Source: Cyanophora paradoxa
Lineage: Eukaryota > Glaucocystophyceae > Cyanophorales > Cyanophoraceae
Assembly: GCA_004431415.1 (NCBI GenBank)
Contig: QPMI01000056.1
Location: 485,517-549,516, forward strand
Length of the DNA: 64,000 nucleotides
Direction: 5' to 3'
Position 1 is the first letter of the stretch. Each line of letters starts with the position of its first letter. This document shows positions 56,019 to 64,000 of this stretch, piece by piece. Both the position numbers and the translations under genes were made by a program. Under the pieces are notes generated by a model. The model was not told the DNA's origin. It saw nothing but the letters and a program-made list of their open reading frames with translations, and did not search any database.

Positions 56019-56648
56019 CGGAGGGGGGAAGGGGGGGCGGAGCGGTGCTCACAGTAGTCCGTCTGATGCAGCGGACACCATGCCGACCGAGTCCACCAGG
56101 CCAATCCAGCTCGCGAACGGCATGAGGGTCTTCACTGGACGCGCTGAGGTCAGAGCGAGGCGGCAGCGAGGCGGGGCAGGGGCCCAACGGAAGTTGACTG
56201 TCGGGCGGTCAGCCTGCACGCGAGCCGCGGCTGTGCCGCCGCGGGCGAGGTCCTGCTCCAGTATGCGGGTTGTAAGCACGGTGAGCCGCTGGGACTCCAA
56301 GAGGCTCGCGCGAAGCAAGCCCGCCGCCTCCTGTGCCGCGCCCGACACCAGGATCTGTGCAAGCGGTCGGATGAGCAGTGGCCTTCAGCTTCCAGCGCTC
56401 TAGAGGTTGCGCACTCGCGTGTTCTCCTCCAGATCGCTCTTGGCCTTGTCGAAGGACAGGAGCACGACAGCTATGCTGATAGCTACGGATACAACAACGG
56501 CAATTGCGCCAATACAGAGATCCAGGCGAAGAGGAGGTCGGGCGCCATGCTTCTTCGCTGGCGAGGGCTGCGGCGTGCAGGCCACGGCGCGGTAGTCCGA
56601 TATACGCCGAGCTCCAGGAGGCTCACGGCAACTCCAGCTCGAGCCCAT
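52305..56648 (-). CDS. Receptor-like 3',5'-cyclic-nucleotide phosphodiesterase: TM, extracytoplasmic sensor, TM, coiled coil, PDE
   Basis: ATG at 56648. A cytoplasmic head is followed by TM1 (LCIGAIAVVVSVAISIAVVL). The extracytoplasmic part includes LLRASLLESQRLTVLTTRIL, SWIGLVDSVGMVSAASDG, ETVKSRAPYFGDIHPAG, VTFNGSIVGVLGVHLHW, WARDVQQRTMNSVYSA and FVFSFDDSVLLSPDPALWKE, a Cache-like sensor layout. TM2 is SVLMGALLSFLVWLGMRPFH. Helical linkers follow (SAQRLEAELAELAGV, LREADAERANLREQVRTLQ, KQVHTLQGSIARLEWTV). The catalytic domain has, after splicing, NPYHNRTHAADVTQCMTFLL, HDFEHPGVNNNFLVAVSDPL, YNDKSPLESHHV, LRRTVIDMVLATDM, AADIANAARPFELHREWS, EEFFAQGDREKAAGMPVSAF, MDRETANLPKSQVGF and IVMPLFKAFGEAFP. 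The HNxxH, HDxxHPG and downstream Asp metal sites are intact, so cAMP/cGMP hydrolysis at a membrane controlled by an external ligand is expected; the ligand and nucleotide preference are unknown. Confidence 0.85.
55991..56018. repeat. Poly-G run (28 G) in a phosphodiesterase intron
   Basis: The longest mononucleotide run of the window, poly-C in the sense strand, within the intron between the VGMVSAASDG exon and the ETVKSRAPYFGDI exon. Confidence 0.85.
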
Positions 56649-57346
56649 CAGCGATGCCGCTCCAGGCTACCCGGCTCAGCTCTGCGGCAGCGTGACTCGC
56701 CTCCAAGGCTAGCGCTTCGCCGTGCTCAGCTCCGGCTACTCAAGGCTCCGAGGCATCGCCGCGAGCTCAATTACATGCGAGTGTCCATGGGCCCGGCCGC
56801 AGCTTCAAAGTTTCGCCCTCGGCGGCCTCGCTGAGCAGTGTTGCAACTGACCATGGCCCCATCGCCGGAAGGGGGAATGAGGTCGAAGGGGGGACATCGT
56901 CAAGCAGGGTACAATGCCGGTTCTGGCCGGCGCCAGGCTGCCGGCTTTAGCAATATAGCTATGCCGCATCCCGTTCTGCGCTTCTGCGCATGCGCGGCAG
57001 TGCATGTGCGCGCAGTACATGGCACAGTGCGGCGGGCTCAGCCTCGCTCAGCGGTCGAGCGCGCGCGGAGTCGAATTCGAATGCCTCGATCCTGATCCTT
57101 GAATGCCTTGATTCGGTAAGCCCCAATAGCTATCCTCTGCAGCAGCTCGAGGCTCTGCGCGCCTGCGGTAGCCCTAGGCCTGGCTCTCCGGGCTGGGCCC
57201 TCGCGCAGTGCGGCGGTGCGCCGGGGCGCGCTGGCTGTGTGCACGCGTGTGGGGCACCGGGCATGTGTGAGGCGCCGACGTGTGCAGGCTGCAGGGCGAG
57301 GGGGGGGCGGGGCGGGGCCTGGGCTGGCGCTCGGAGCCGGGGCGGG
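56649..57346. other. Spacer between two minus-strand genes
   Basis: Mixed composition with TGCGCATGCGCGGCAGTGCATG palindromic words near 56985-57010. No exon was recognised. It should contain the promoter of the phosphodiesterase gene and the 3' region of the peptidase-like gene. Confidence 0.4.
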
Positions 57347-59583
57347 CTAGGCGAGGGCGACGGCGAGGGCGGCGGGGTCGTCGAGGGCGAAGGGCTCCCC
57401 CGCCAGCTCCGAGGGCACCCGTGGCAGCGCCAGCAGCTCCCGGTACACCTGCCCGCCCCTCGCCTCGCGCGCAGGCGGGGCGAGCGCAGGCCGCGACGCA
57501 TATACGCCGGCTCACCCGCCAGCGCTCGTCGGGCCGGTCGGCCGTGCCGCCCCGCTTCTCCACGAAGCGCGCCGTGAGGTCTGAGCAGAGCCCGCGCGGT
57601 CAGCCGGCTGAGGGGGAAGGGGAAGCTGGCAGCGGAGGGGGGAGAATCCGGAGGGGGAAGGTGGGCCCGGGTACGCGCCCTGCCCGAGGTTGTAGTTGAT
57701 CACGTAGGACCTGCCGCGGGGGCGGGGCGTCGGTGCGGGGGGCGGCGGCCAGGCGGGGAGCCGAGAGGGGGCACCGGTACGTCTCGATGAAGCGGACGCG
57801 CTGCGCGGCGCGCTCGGGCGTGGAGAGCTCGAAGCTGCGGGCGCCGGCGCCGGCGGGATTCAAAGGCGGGGGAGGGAAGGAGGGGGCAGGGTAGAGGCGG
57901 GGGGGCGAGGGGAGGCACCGGACGAGCCAGTCGACTGCGCGGTCGCGGGGCAGGTCGCCGTTGAGGTACCCCCGCGCCGCCTCGTTCCCCGCGTACCTGC
58001 GCCCCGGCGCTGAGCGTGCGGCCGAGCAAGGAGGCGGGGGGGCGGGGGGGCGGGGGCGGACGCGAGCTTCTTGACGAGGGCGAGGGCCTTGTAGTAGGGC
58101 GGGGCGAGCCCGGGGTCCAGCCCCGCCAGCGGGAAGAGCGCCTGCGCGGGGCGCGGTCAGGCGCGGGGCGGGGCGGGGCGGGCGGGGCGGGGGCGGGGCG
58201 GGGCGGGGGCGGGCCTGGGCCTCGAAGGCGACGCGCTCGTCGCCCGGGAAGGCGACGTCGATGCCGTAGTTCGCCGTCCCCTCCGCGATCAGCGACGTCG
58301 GCGCGAAGAGCGGCGACACGCAGAACTGCACCCCCCTGAGGCCAGCCCCGAGCGAGGGGCGAGGGGCGTGGGGCGGCGCACCTCCATCCAGCCGCGCGCC
58401 CGCACGTTCTCGTTCTCCAGCAGCGAGTTGAAGACGTGGTGCCCCGGGTAGCCCTGCCGGCGCACGAGGCGCGGTGAGACGGGCCGGGGCGGGGCGGGGC
58501 GGGGCGGGGCGGGGCGGGGGCGGGGGCGGGGGGGGCGGGCCTCGTGGCAGGCGAGGTCGATGATGCGGTCGATGAAGATCGGCAGCTCCGTGTTCACCTG
58601 CGCGCACCCTCAGCCCCGCTCCACCCCCCGCGTCGCGCGCCCCGCCCCGCCTCGCCTCGATCAGGCTGAAGTTGTTCCCCTTGAACCTTCGCCCCCGCCC
58701 CCCGATCAGCACCCCGATGACGCAGGCGCCCGCCGCGGGTCGAGGCGGAGTTGCGGGGCGGGTGCGGGCACCAGTTGTACGCGCTCCAGGGCTTCCCGGA
58801 GACGTACCCCACCTCGAAGTTCTCCCCCGCCGGCAGCGGGATGTGCTTGGCCGTCCGCCGCCGGCACTCCTCAATCGCCGCCTGCGTGCCCGCGTTGGCG
58901 AAGGGAGGGAGAAAGGGAGGGGGGTACAGGGGCGGACGCGGAAGGTGGCGTCGAGGCGGTCCTTGGGCACAATGAACTGCGAGCGGAACGCCTCCCATCG
59001 CTCGGAGAGGCTCTTCCCGCTCCCCGCGCCCTGCGCGGCGGTGGGCGGAGGAAGGCGAAGGGGGCGGGGGCGGGCGAGGGGCGCACGGGGAGGATCGAAT
59101 CGACCTGGGCGACGAGCTTCTGGAAGTGCTCCTCGGGGTTGCGGGGCGGGGCGCAGTCGTACAGGTACCGCGCCTCCTCATCGAACGTGAACCGCTTCCC
59201 GCCCTTCATCGCGCAGAAGAACGCCGCCGACCGCACCTGCCAGCGGTCAGAGGCGCGCCGTCCGCATATGAACGCAAACAGCCGCGCGTGGCGCGTACCA
59301 GCTTATACAGGAGCTTCCAACGCAGCGTCTGCTCGTCCTCGTCGCCGGCGGAAGGCCGGAGCTTGGCCAGCTCGCTCAGAAGCTGCAGCGCCGTGCCGCG
59401 CAATTCGGGCAATGGCGCCGCGCTCGCTTCTGCTTCCTCGCGCCAGCTCGGCGGCCCGTAGTACGCGTCGACCTGTACGAAGGTCGGTGGCGGCAGCTTG
59501 TGTCGCTGTCAACGCACGTAATTATCGTCATACTTGCCGATGGCCAGCACGAGCTTAACGTAGCGCTCCGCGACGTCGTTCAT
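57347..59583 (-). CDS. DUF885-like putative zinc metallopeptidase
   Basis: ATG at 59583 (MNDVAERYVKLVLAIGKYDD). Spliced exons continue NYVDAYYGPPSWREEAEAS, LLSELAKLRPSAGDEDEQTL, AAFFCAMKGGKRFTFDEEAR, SLSERWEAFRSQFIVPKDRL, TAKHIPLPAGENFEVGYVSG, PWSAYNWCPHP, NTELPIFIDRIIDLACHE|GYPGHHVFNSLLE, GVQFCVSPLFAPTSLIAEGT, ANYGIDVAFPGDERVAFEAQ, LFPLAGLDPGLAPPYYKALA, AARGYLNGDLPRDRAVDWLV, ERAAQRVRFIETYR, SYVINYNLGQG and end AALAVALA at 57347. The HEGYPGHH signature resembles the HExxPGHH of DUF885-type peptidases, and the later SLIAEGTA supplies a Glu where a third zinc ligand could lie. An intron with GC-AG borders (58454-58540) falls exactly inside the HE|GYPGHH motif. Substrate and location are unknown. 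Confidence 0.68.
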
Positions 59584-59914
59584 CTTCGGCGATGCTGCGC
59601 ACGCGTACCCGCCTCAGCTGGGTACAGTACTCGAGTTGGGCCGAATTTAACATGCGACCCGCTTGTGGCCGGCGGCGGCCCGGCGCTACAAGCGCCGGCG
59701 TCGACGTCTGTGCAGCTGCAGGAGGCCAGGGCGTACGCGTACACCCGCGCGCCCGCTCACGTTAGCGTTCAACGCGCGCGTACGGTTTGTGCGCATGCGC
59801 GTATACGTATACGTACGTATACGTATACGCGCGTGCTAGCGCTGAATCCGGATCGATATCCGGGAGCTAGCGCTCGAGCCGCCCCCCTGACGGCGTCATC
59901 TGCTTAAAAGCTTC
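59584..59914. other. Spacer rich in CGTATACG palindromes
   Basis: 59795-59832 is almost wholly CGTATACGTATACGTACGTATACGTATACG-type self-complementary sequence. It should contain the promoter of the peptidase-like gene. No exon was recognised. The retroelement begins directly at its right edge. Confidence 0.5.
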
Positions 59915-59976
59915 AGTATGGCTGCCACGGCAGCCTTGCTTACAGCAAGCTAAGCACAACATGTCTTGTCATGAAG
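59915..59976 (-). repeat. Split repeat A1 (left end of element)
   Basis: 62 bp identical to A2. It begins AGTATGGCTGCCACGGCAGC, containing a perfect GGCTGCC-AC-GGCAGCC hairpin, followed by TTGCTTACAGCAAGC, a second hairpin. The sequences diverge right after ATGAAG. Confidence 0.92.
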
Positions 59977-60223
59977 TGAAGGTCTAGATTCGCGCTTGCC
60001 AAAGCCGCGAAGCTAAGATCATGACTCGCTCGCTCACAAGAAGGGCAAGCTGCAACTGCGCTCGAGGACATCAGCTAGCGCACGCTGCAGAGTGAGTCTT
60101 GCGGACGTAGAATGATTGAACATTAGTGATCAATTGTTGATCAATTATTCATCAAAAGATATCAATGGTTGGCACTAACAATGGCTTAAAGATGACTGAA
60201 GGCATAGTAAACAATGGGCATTG

Positions 60224-61696
60224 CTAACACACATTGAAAGCGGCTAAGCAAAGCCGCGCTGCTGCAACTCGGCAAAGGTATTCATGTCTTCCGCCACCAT
60301 TGTTGATGTAGGCCACAGTCACTGTGTTGTCCGAGCGAACTAAGATGTTCTGATTGCGCAATAAACCTTGATAGTGCTGCATAGCGCGAAGCACTGCCAT
60401 TAACTCGCGCCACGACGAAATTTGCTGAGCTTCTTCTTGGTTCCACAGGCACTGGAATGGGGCAGGCTCAAGCTCCCAAGCCACAGGTTGAGCATCACCA
60501 ATTCGGGTAGTGATCCAGGCTCCTGCACCAACATGGCTTGCATCCGTAGTCAACACAAGGAGCCTTTCAGGCCGAATAGGGCAGCGGCCATTGTATCGGT
60601 GGATGTTGGCCAGCCACCACTCAAGTTCCCGACGAGTCTCATTGGTGAGCTCCACTGGATGATTCCAATGCCATTCTCTTGCCACGACATTGATGTATCG
60701 AAAGAGGGACCTGGTCTTGATGCGAGCTGGAGCCAAGCCCCGTGCCATGGACACAAGGGTGCCGGCGACCTTGGCCATTTCACGTGCAGATGCTGATTTC
60801 TTTTTCTTCAGAAGCCCTTTGATCAAAGCAAGCAGACGACCAAGCTTGTCTTGGGGTACTTCAAACAACATGCGGGCGGAGTCCACTATGAAGCCCAAGA
60901 AAGCCACCGACTGTGCTGGGGTGAGCTCAGATTTGCTGTTGACCACAAGCTTGAGGGCAGCAAATGTTTTGAGGACGAAATCCCGCAATTCACAGGCCTT
61001 CTCGTAGGTTGGAGCAGCAAACCACCAGTCGTCAACATAGTTCACCACGAAGATGCCAAAGCGGCGGAAGTAGTTGACCACTTGTCGCATGATCTTGACG
61101 AATGCAAACGGTGAGTGCTTGAGGCCGAAGGGCAAAACTGTGTACACATAGAATTTGCTGTCAAACTCAAAGCCCATGTTCCGCCAGTCTTGCGGTGAGA
61201 CTGGCACGTGGTGGTATCCAGATTCAAGGTCAATAGTGAACATGTACCAGCCTTGGCGCAGCATGGCTGCAACATGCTCAAGAGTCTCATACTTGAAGGG
61301 GATGTCCGGAAGGCCTTTATTGGTAGGCCGGCCATCCCAGATGAGCCGCAACTTGGATCCAGTCTTCTTGGGCACCACGGACAGTGAGCAGACAATGTTC
61401 ACTTGAGCTTCTTCAACTTCTCTGATCGCTCCCGTGCGCAAAAGCTTCTGAATTTCGGTTCTCACAAAGTCCTGATGGTCCACAGCCGCAGACTTGTGGT
61501 TGGCCCGGCGCTCTGCTGGCAGCCGCCTCGCTCCTGACAAAGGGAAACCACGCAAGATCCAGTTGAGCACGACATCATTGGCTCCAATCGCTCTCCACTG
61601 TTGGACTGCAGCTTGAATGCAGGATGCAACAAAGCCTCCTGCAAAGTGAGGTGAGGCCTTGCATTGGCAGACATGCCCAATTATCGCGGTGCCCAT
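60224..61696 (-). CDS. Reverse transcriptase-RNase H of a DIRS-like retroelement
   Basis: A single open frame of 490 codons, from ATG 61696, 69 nt downstream (sense) of repeat B1. RT motifs: SVVPKKTGSKLRLIWDGRPT, FTIDLESGYHHVPVSPQDW (Asp about residue 156), LPFGLKHSPFAFVKIM, and the catalytic NYVDDWWF box (about 219-226). The thumb region has FLGFIVDSARMLFEVPQDK. RNase H follows: LTTDASHVGAGAW (Asp about 385), SSWRELMAVLRAM (Glu about 431) and VRSDNTVTVAYINNGGG (Asp about 456). All these catalytic residues are present. The YIN-x-GG form and the RT-RH spacing are of the DIRS/Ngaro kind. The protein stops only about 24 residues past the last RNase H motif, with no further domain, and codon use is AT-richer than host genes, consistent with a mobile origin. 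Confidence 0.88.
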   Translation of the reverse strand: MGTAIIGHVCQCKASPHFAGGFVASCIQAAVQQWRAIGANDVVLNWILRGFPLSGARRLPAERRANHKSAAVDHQDFVRTEIQKLLRTGAIREVEEAQVNIVCSLSVVPKKTGSKLRLIWDGRPTNKGLPDIPFKYETLEHVAAMLRQGWYMFTIDLESGYHHVPVSPQDWRNMGFEFDSKFYVYTVLPFGLKHSPFAFVKIMRQVVNYFRRFGIFVVNYVDDWWFAAPTYEKACELRDFVLKTFAALKLVVNSKSELTPAQSVAFLGFIVDSARMLFEVPQDKLGRLLALIKGLLKKKKSASAREMAKVAGTLVSMARGLAPARIKTRSLFRYINVVAREWHWNHPVELTNETRRELEWWLANIHRYNGRCPIRPERLLVLTTDASHVGAGAWITTRIGDAQPVAWELEPAPFQCLWNQEEAQQISSWRELMAVLRAMQHYQGLLRNQNILVRSDNTVTVAYINNGGGRHEYLCRVAAARLCLAAFNVC

Positions 61697-61764
61697 CTAG
61701 CACTGCTACAGCTGATGGTCCATGCAGCCGCTGGCTTGAAGATGGTGACACGCGAACGGGAAGA

Positions 61765-61925
61765 AGCTTAGAGGCCTTGGCTGCGAAGCAAGACTGAGGC
61801 TTGTACCCCAGGGGCGCACTTATAACTTGTAAGTGCGCCCCTTGTACATATGTGCGTAAGCAAGGCTGCCTTTATTTGGCAGCCATACACTGCCCTATGC
61901 TACGCTGACGCTCACATAGGTTCGA
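61765..61925 (-). repeat. Split repeat B1 (internal)
   Basis: 161 bp matching B2, starting AGCTTAGAGGCCTTGGCTGC and ending ACATAGGTTCGA. It differs from B2 only by three single-base homopolymer length differences. It contains a GCACTTATAACTTGTAAGTGC hairpin and GGCTGCC-TTTATTT-GGCAGCC. In sense orientation it lies directly upstream of the RT frame, as B2 does for gag, so it may carry the promoter. Confidence 0.9.
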
Positions 61926-61986
61926 GTATGGCTGCCACGGCAGCCTTGCTTACAGCAAGCTAAGCACAACATGTCTTGTCATGAAG
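61925..61986 (-). repeat. Split repeat A2 (internal, abuts B1)
   Basis: 62 bp identical to A1, sharing its first A with the last base of B1. With B1 it builds a large dyad: GTAAGCAAGGCTGCC...GGCAGCCATAC at 61856-61888 and GTATGGCTGCC...GGCAGCCTTGCTTAC at 61926-61953, around a 37-nt centre. Confidence 0.92.
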
Positions 61987-62717
61987 AATATAAGAGTGAG
62001 CGTGTCAATGTGCTTGTTGGTTCAAGTCTTGAGCTCACATGCACACACAGTGCCACAATGCACCCACAGTGCCACAACACATTTGCACAGGCATGGACTT
62101 TCTGGATGAATGCGCCAACCTGCGATATCAGCGGGAACAGTTGGCATCATGGAATCTTCGTACCCTTGTGTACTCCTCACCTGCAAAATGCACTAGGTTA
62201 ATTTCAGAGCGCCCAGTATGCGATAGCGACACACGGGAAGGCCGGAGGGGGCCAGGAGCTCGACAGCCAGCAGCACTCCTGACCTGTGCTGGAAACAGGT
62301 CAGTTGCCGGGAGTCAGCTGGGGCTCTGCCAGGTTGGAGTCATCCAGACGGCAATATATGCACTAGCATTGAAAAGAAAAGTAGACTACAATCACAGTCA
62401 CACTTCACAGTGTTAACACATGCAAATGCACACAGGACCAATGCATAAAGCCACAGCACGCCGGCGCCACCACGGCTGGTAATGACTATGCCGCACCCGG
62501 CCACAATGCCGCACCCGGCCACATGTACACCATCACATGAAATGGAAGCATAATACATGTATTGCATGTTTAGGGAAGCATACACGCACACTCTAGATCT
62601 TCTGAAGACTGCACTTGCATATGCTAGCAATACTTATGCTTGCAAGAACACACCGAAACACTAGTATCTAGCGAAATGCGAAACGAAAACTGCGCGTCCA
62701 CACAAGGGCGCGCACGT

Positions 62718-63776
62718 CTACTTGGGGGGGTCGCGCCAGCCGGGGCGCGGCTCGTTCGGGCAATCCTTCACGACATGCCCGGGCTTGTTGCAGCGGAAAC
62801 ACATCCCGCTGTTGCGCTGCGACGGCGGGCGATCGCGGCCCTGGTGCTGGGGCCGCGGGTTGGCGTGCTGCACATACGGGCGCCCGCCGGCGGCCTCCGG
62901 CCAGCAATGTTGAGCGCGTGCGCCAGCGCCGCAGCCGTGCCCCGATACTCCTCTGGCACACCTGCCAGCCGCTCGGCAAGCTTGTCGCCGCCCTTGTCGC
63001 GAATGTCGATCCGCTTCCGGAGCTCGTCGAGGATTTTGAGGCTCTGCTTTACGTGATCGTAGCACGCAGTGCACGAAGAGCATCTCTTGAGCTGAAACTT
63101 AAGCTGCGATAGCTGCAGGGCAAGCTCACGAAGCCACGGGTTTTTGAGCTGCATAGCCTCATGGTTGTCTTTCTGCTGCTCGCCGAGCTGCTGCTGCTGC
63201 TGCTCTTGAAGCTTGATGACCGCGCTATCTATCCCACGCTGAAGTAGCTCAGCCCACGCTGGCGGAAGCGCACCCGCTGCCGGTTTGGTCGACGTTGGGC
63301 AGTCGAGTTGCCAGCGGTACAGCATAAGGGCCTTGAAGGTGACGGGTGAAGCCGGTTGACGGGCCAGCCGCGCCCGGATCCACTTGCGCCAAGTTCGGAA
63401 AGTTGCGCGCAGCCACTTGCTCTTCCTCGTCGTAGGCGCCACCGAACTGCTCACGCTGTGCCAGTCTAACGGCAACGTCGTCCTCAGGTTCATCTTCTGG
63501 GTCGGACTGCTGCTGGTCCGGATCCGGCGACACGGCTTTCTCCTTGCCTTTGCGAGATCGCGTCGGCGGAGGTGCAGGCTGCTCCTCCTCCGCACTGTCG
63601 TTGGCCGGAGCTTGAAGACGAGATGACGACCTCCGGGCCTGGGGCGCGGGGGTCGTCGCCGTCTTGGGTTTGGCCGACTTGCGCGCACCAGTGGCCGTTG
63701 ACTTGCGTTTCTGCGCCGCCTCGGCACAGGCGACGAGCAGAATGATGGTCAAGACGACTACGAACAGAGGGCCCAC
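62718..63776 (-). pseudogene. Gag-like protein with CCHC zinc knuckle, broken by two frameshifts
   Basis: Three overlapping minus-strand frames read as one protein. The first (63776 to about 63385) is Lys/Ser/Ala-rich then acidic (KSTATGARKSAKPKTATTPA, DPEDEPEDDVAVRLAQREQF). The second (about 63385-62900) is helical: PAWAELLQRGIDSAVIKLQE, LRELALQLSQLKFQLKRCSS, ERLAGVPEEYRGTAAALAHA. The third (about 62900-62718) ends with the exact C-x2-C-x4-H-x4-C knuckle CFRCNKPGHVVKDC (62763-62801) and WRDPPK. The frame changes lie near 63385 and 62900. The open frame starts with GTG and a hydrophobic stretch (VVVLTIILLVACAEA); the nearest ATG (about 63801) is in another frame. The CCHC knuckle marks an RNA-binding gag. 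Whether the breaks are real decay or sequence errors is open. Confidence 0.72.
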
Positions 63777-63808
63777 GATGGGCTCCTCCGCGAGCGAGCC
63801 ATGACCTC

Positions 63809-63966
63809 AGCTTAGAGGCCTTGGCTGCGAAGCAAGACTGAGGCTTGTACCCCAGGGGCGCACTTATAACTTGTAAGTGCGCCCTTGTACATATGTGCGT
63901 AAGCAAGCTGCCTTTATTTGGCAGCCATACACTGCCTATGCTACGCTGACGCTCACATAGGTTCGA
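63809..63966 (-). repeat. Split repeat B2 (right end of element)
   Basis: 158 bp, same as B1 apart from one missing base in each of three homopolymers (GCGCCCC, AAGG, TGCCC). Beyond GGTTCGA the sequence is host-like palindromic DNA (TGATCATGCATATGATCATG). Confidence 0.9.
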
Positions 63967-64000
63967 TGATCATGCATATGATCATGATCATGATCAGGGC

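Larger units (their letters stand above)
59915..63966 (-). mobile_element. DIRS/Ngaro-like retroelement with split repeats, no tyrosine recombinase seen
   Basis: The unit is bounded by A1 (59915-59976) on the left and B2 (63809-63966) on the right; B1 and A2 abut internally at 61765-61986. Both ORFs are on the minus strand: gag between B2 and A2, RT-RNase H between B1 and A1. There is thus one A and one B at each border of two segments of 2,042 and 2,011 bp that share their end modules. Split direct repeats (A1...B1A2...B2) are known from PAT/Ngaro-like members of the DIRS order, but there B1A2 lies after all ORFs; here it separates gag from RT. No tyrosine recombinase or methyltransferase-like domain is visible on either strand. 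No target-site duplication is apparent, as expected for the DIRS order. Confidence 0.75.

Noticed and set aside
61971-62640. Search for a tyrosine recombinase in the remaining space of the element
   Set aside because: The only frames there are short, Cys/His-poor, and lack the R-H-x-x-R-Y pattern on either strand.
63700-63776. Signal peptide/membrane segment at the start of gag (VVVLTIILLVACAEA)
   Set aside because: The frame begins with GTG, the nearest ATG is in another frame, and the region is likely frame-damaged; not taken as a real secretion signal.
59915-63966. Interpretation as a normal LTR retrotransposon
   Set aside because: There are no full repeats at both ends: only A at the left and only B at the right, and the RT/RNase H motifs are of DIRS type with no integrase or protease seen.

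Overview
This is nuclear DNA of a eukaryote, most likely a GC-rich unicellular alga with a complex plastid; a haptophyte of the Emiliania/Isochrysis type is my best guess from style alone. The reasons are: densely intron-split genes; very GC-rich coding sequence; short introns using both GT-AG and GC-AG borders; a gene for a thylakoid-lumen FKBP with a twin-arginine signal and a DUF2358-SOUL haem-binding protein typical of plastids; and typical eukaryotic nuclear and cytosolic genes (class I histone deacetylase, TRIM-like RING/B-box, SUV3 helicase, PPR, STE24, 3',5'-cyclic-nucleotide phosphodiesterase). All exon joins are by eye, from reading frame, splice borders and family motifs.

Layout. 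1-9.1 kb has no convincing gene and is packed with unrelated tandem repeats (about 355, 169, 15, 158 and 334 bp units) and a G/C palindrome block. 9.3-20.3 kb is a compact GC-rich gene cluster with alternating strands: DUF2358-SOUL protein (+), lumenal FKBP (-), kelch protein (+), class I HDAC (-), TRIM-like protein (+). 20.3-38.4 kb is more AT-rich in its non-coding parts, which are built of short self-complementary words. It holds an F-box-like ORF and a SUV3-type RNA helicase in more than a dozen exons (+), PPR-type exons (-) on either side of a G-rich minisatellite, and a gene-poor stretch with a roughly 200-bp tandem repeat. 38.4-59.6 kb returns to the GC-rich style: NADH-pyrophosphatase-type Nudix (-), armadillo-repeat protein (+), WD40 protein (+), CAAX protease STE24 (-), C-terminal J-domain protein (+), an unrecognised protein (-), a coiled-coil Ser/Pro/Ala-rich protein (+), a two-membrane-segment receptor-like phosphodiesterase (-) and a DUF885-like putative metallopeptidase (-). 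59.9-63.97 kb is a retroelement with a DIRS/Ngaro-like reverse transcriptase-RNase H and a broken gag with a CCHC knuckle, bounded by split repeats A1 - B1A2 - B2 in an unusual order.

The genes do not form one pathway. Themes that recur are chromatin and ubiquitin-type regulation (HDAC, TRIM-like, F-box-like), organelle RNA handling (SUV3, PPR), plastid proteins (SOUL, FKBP) and signalling (phosphodiesterase). The least ordinary items are the two-cassette retroelement, the recurrent GC-AG intron class with a CTGAC/CTGAG branch-like motif, the receptor-like phosphodiesterase, and the palindrome-saturated non-coding DNA.
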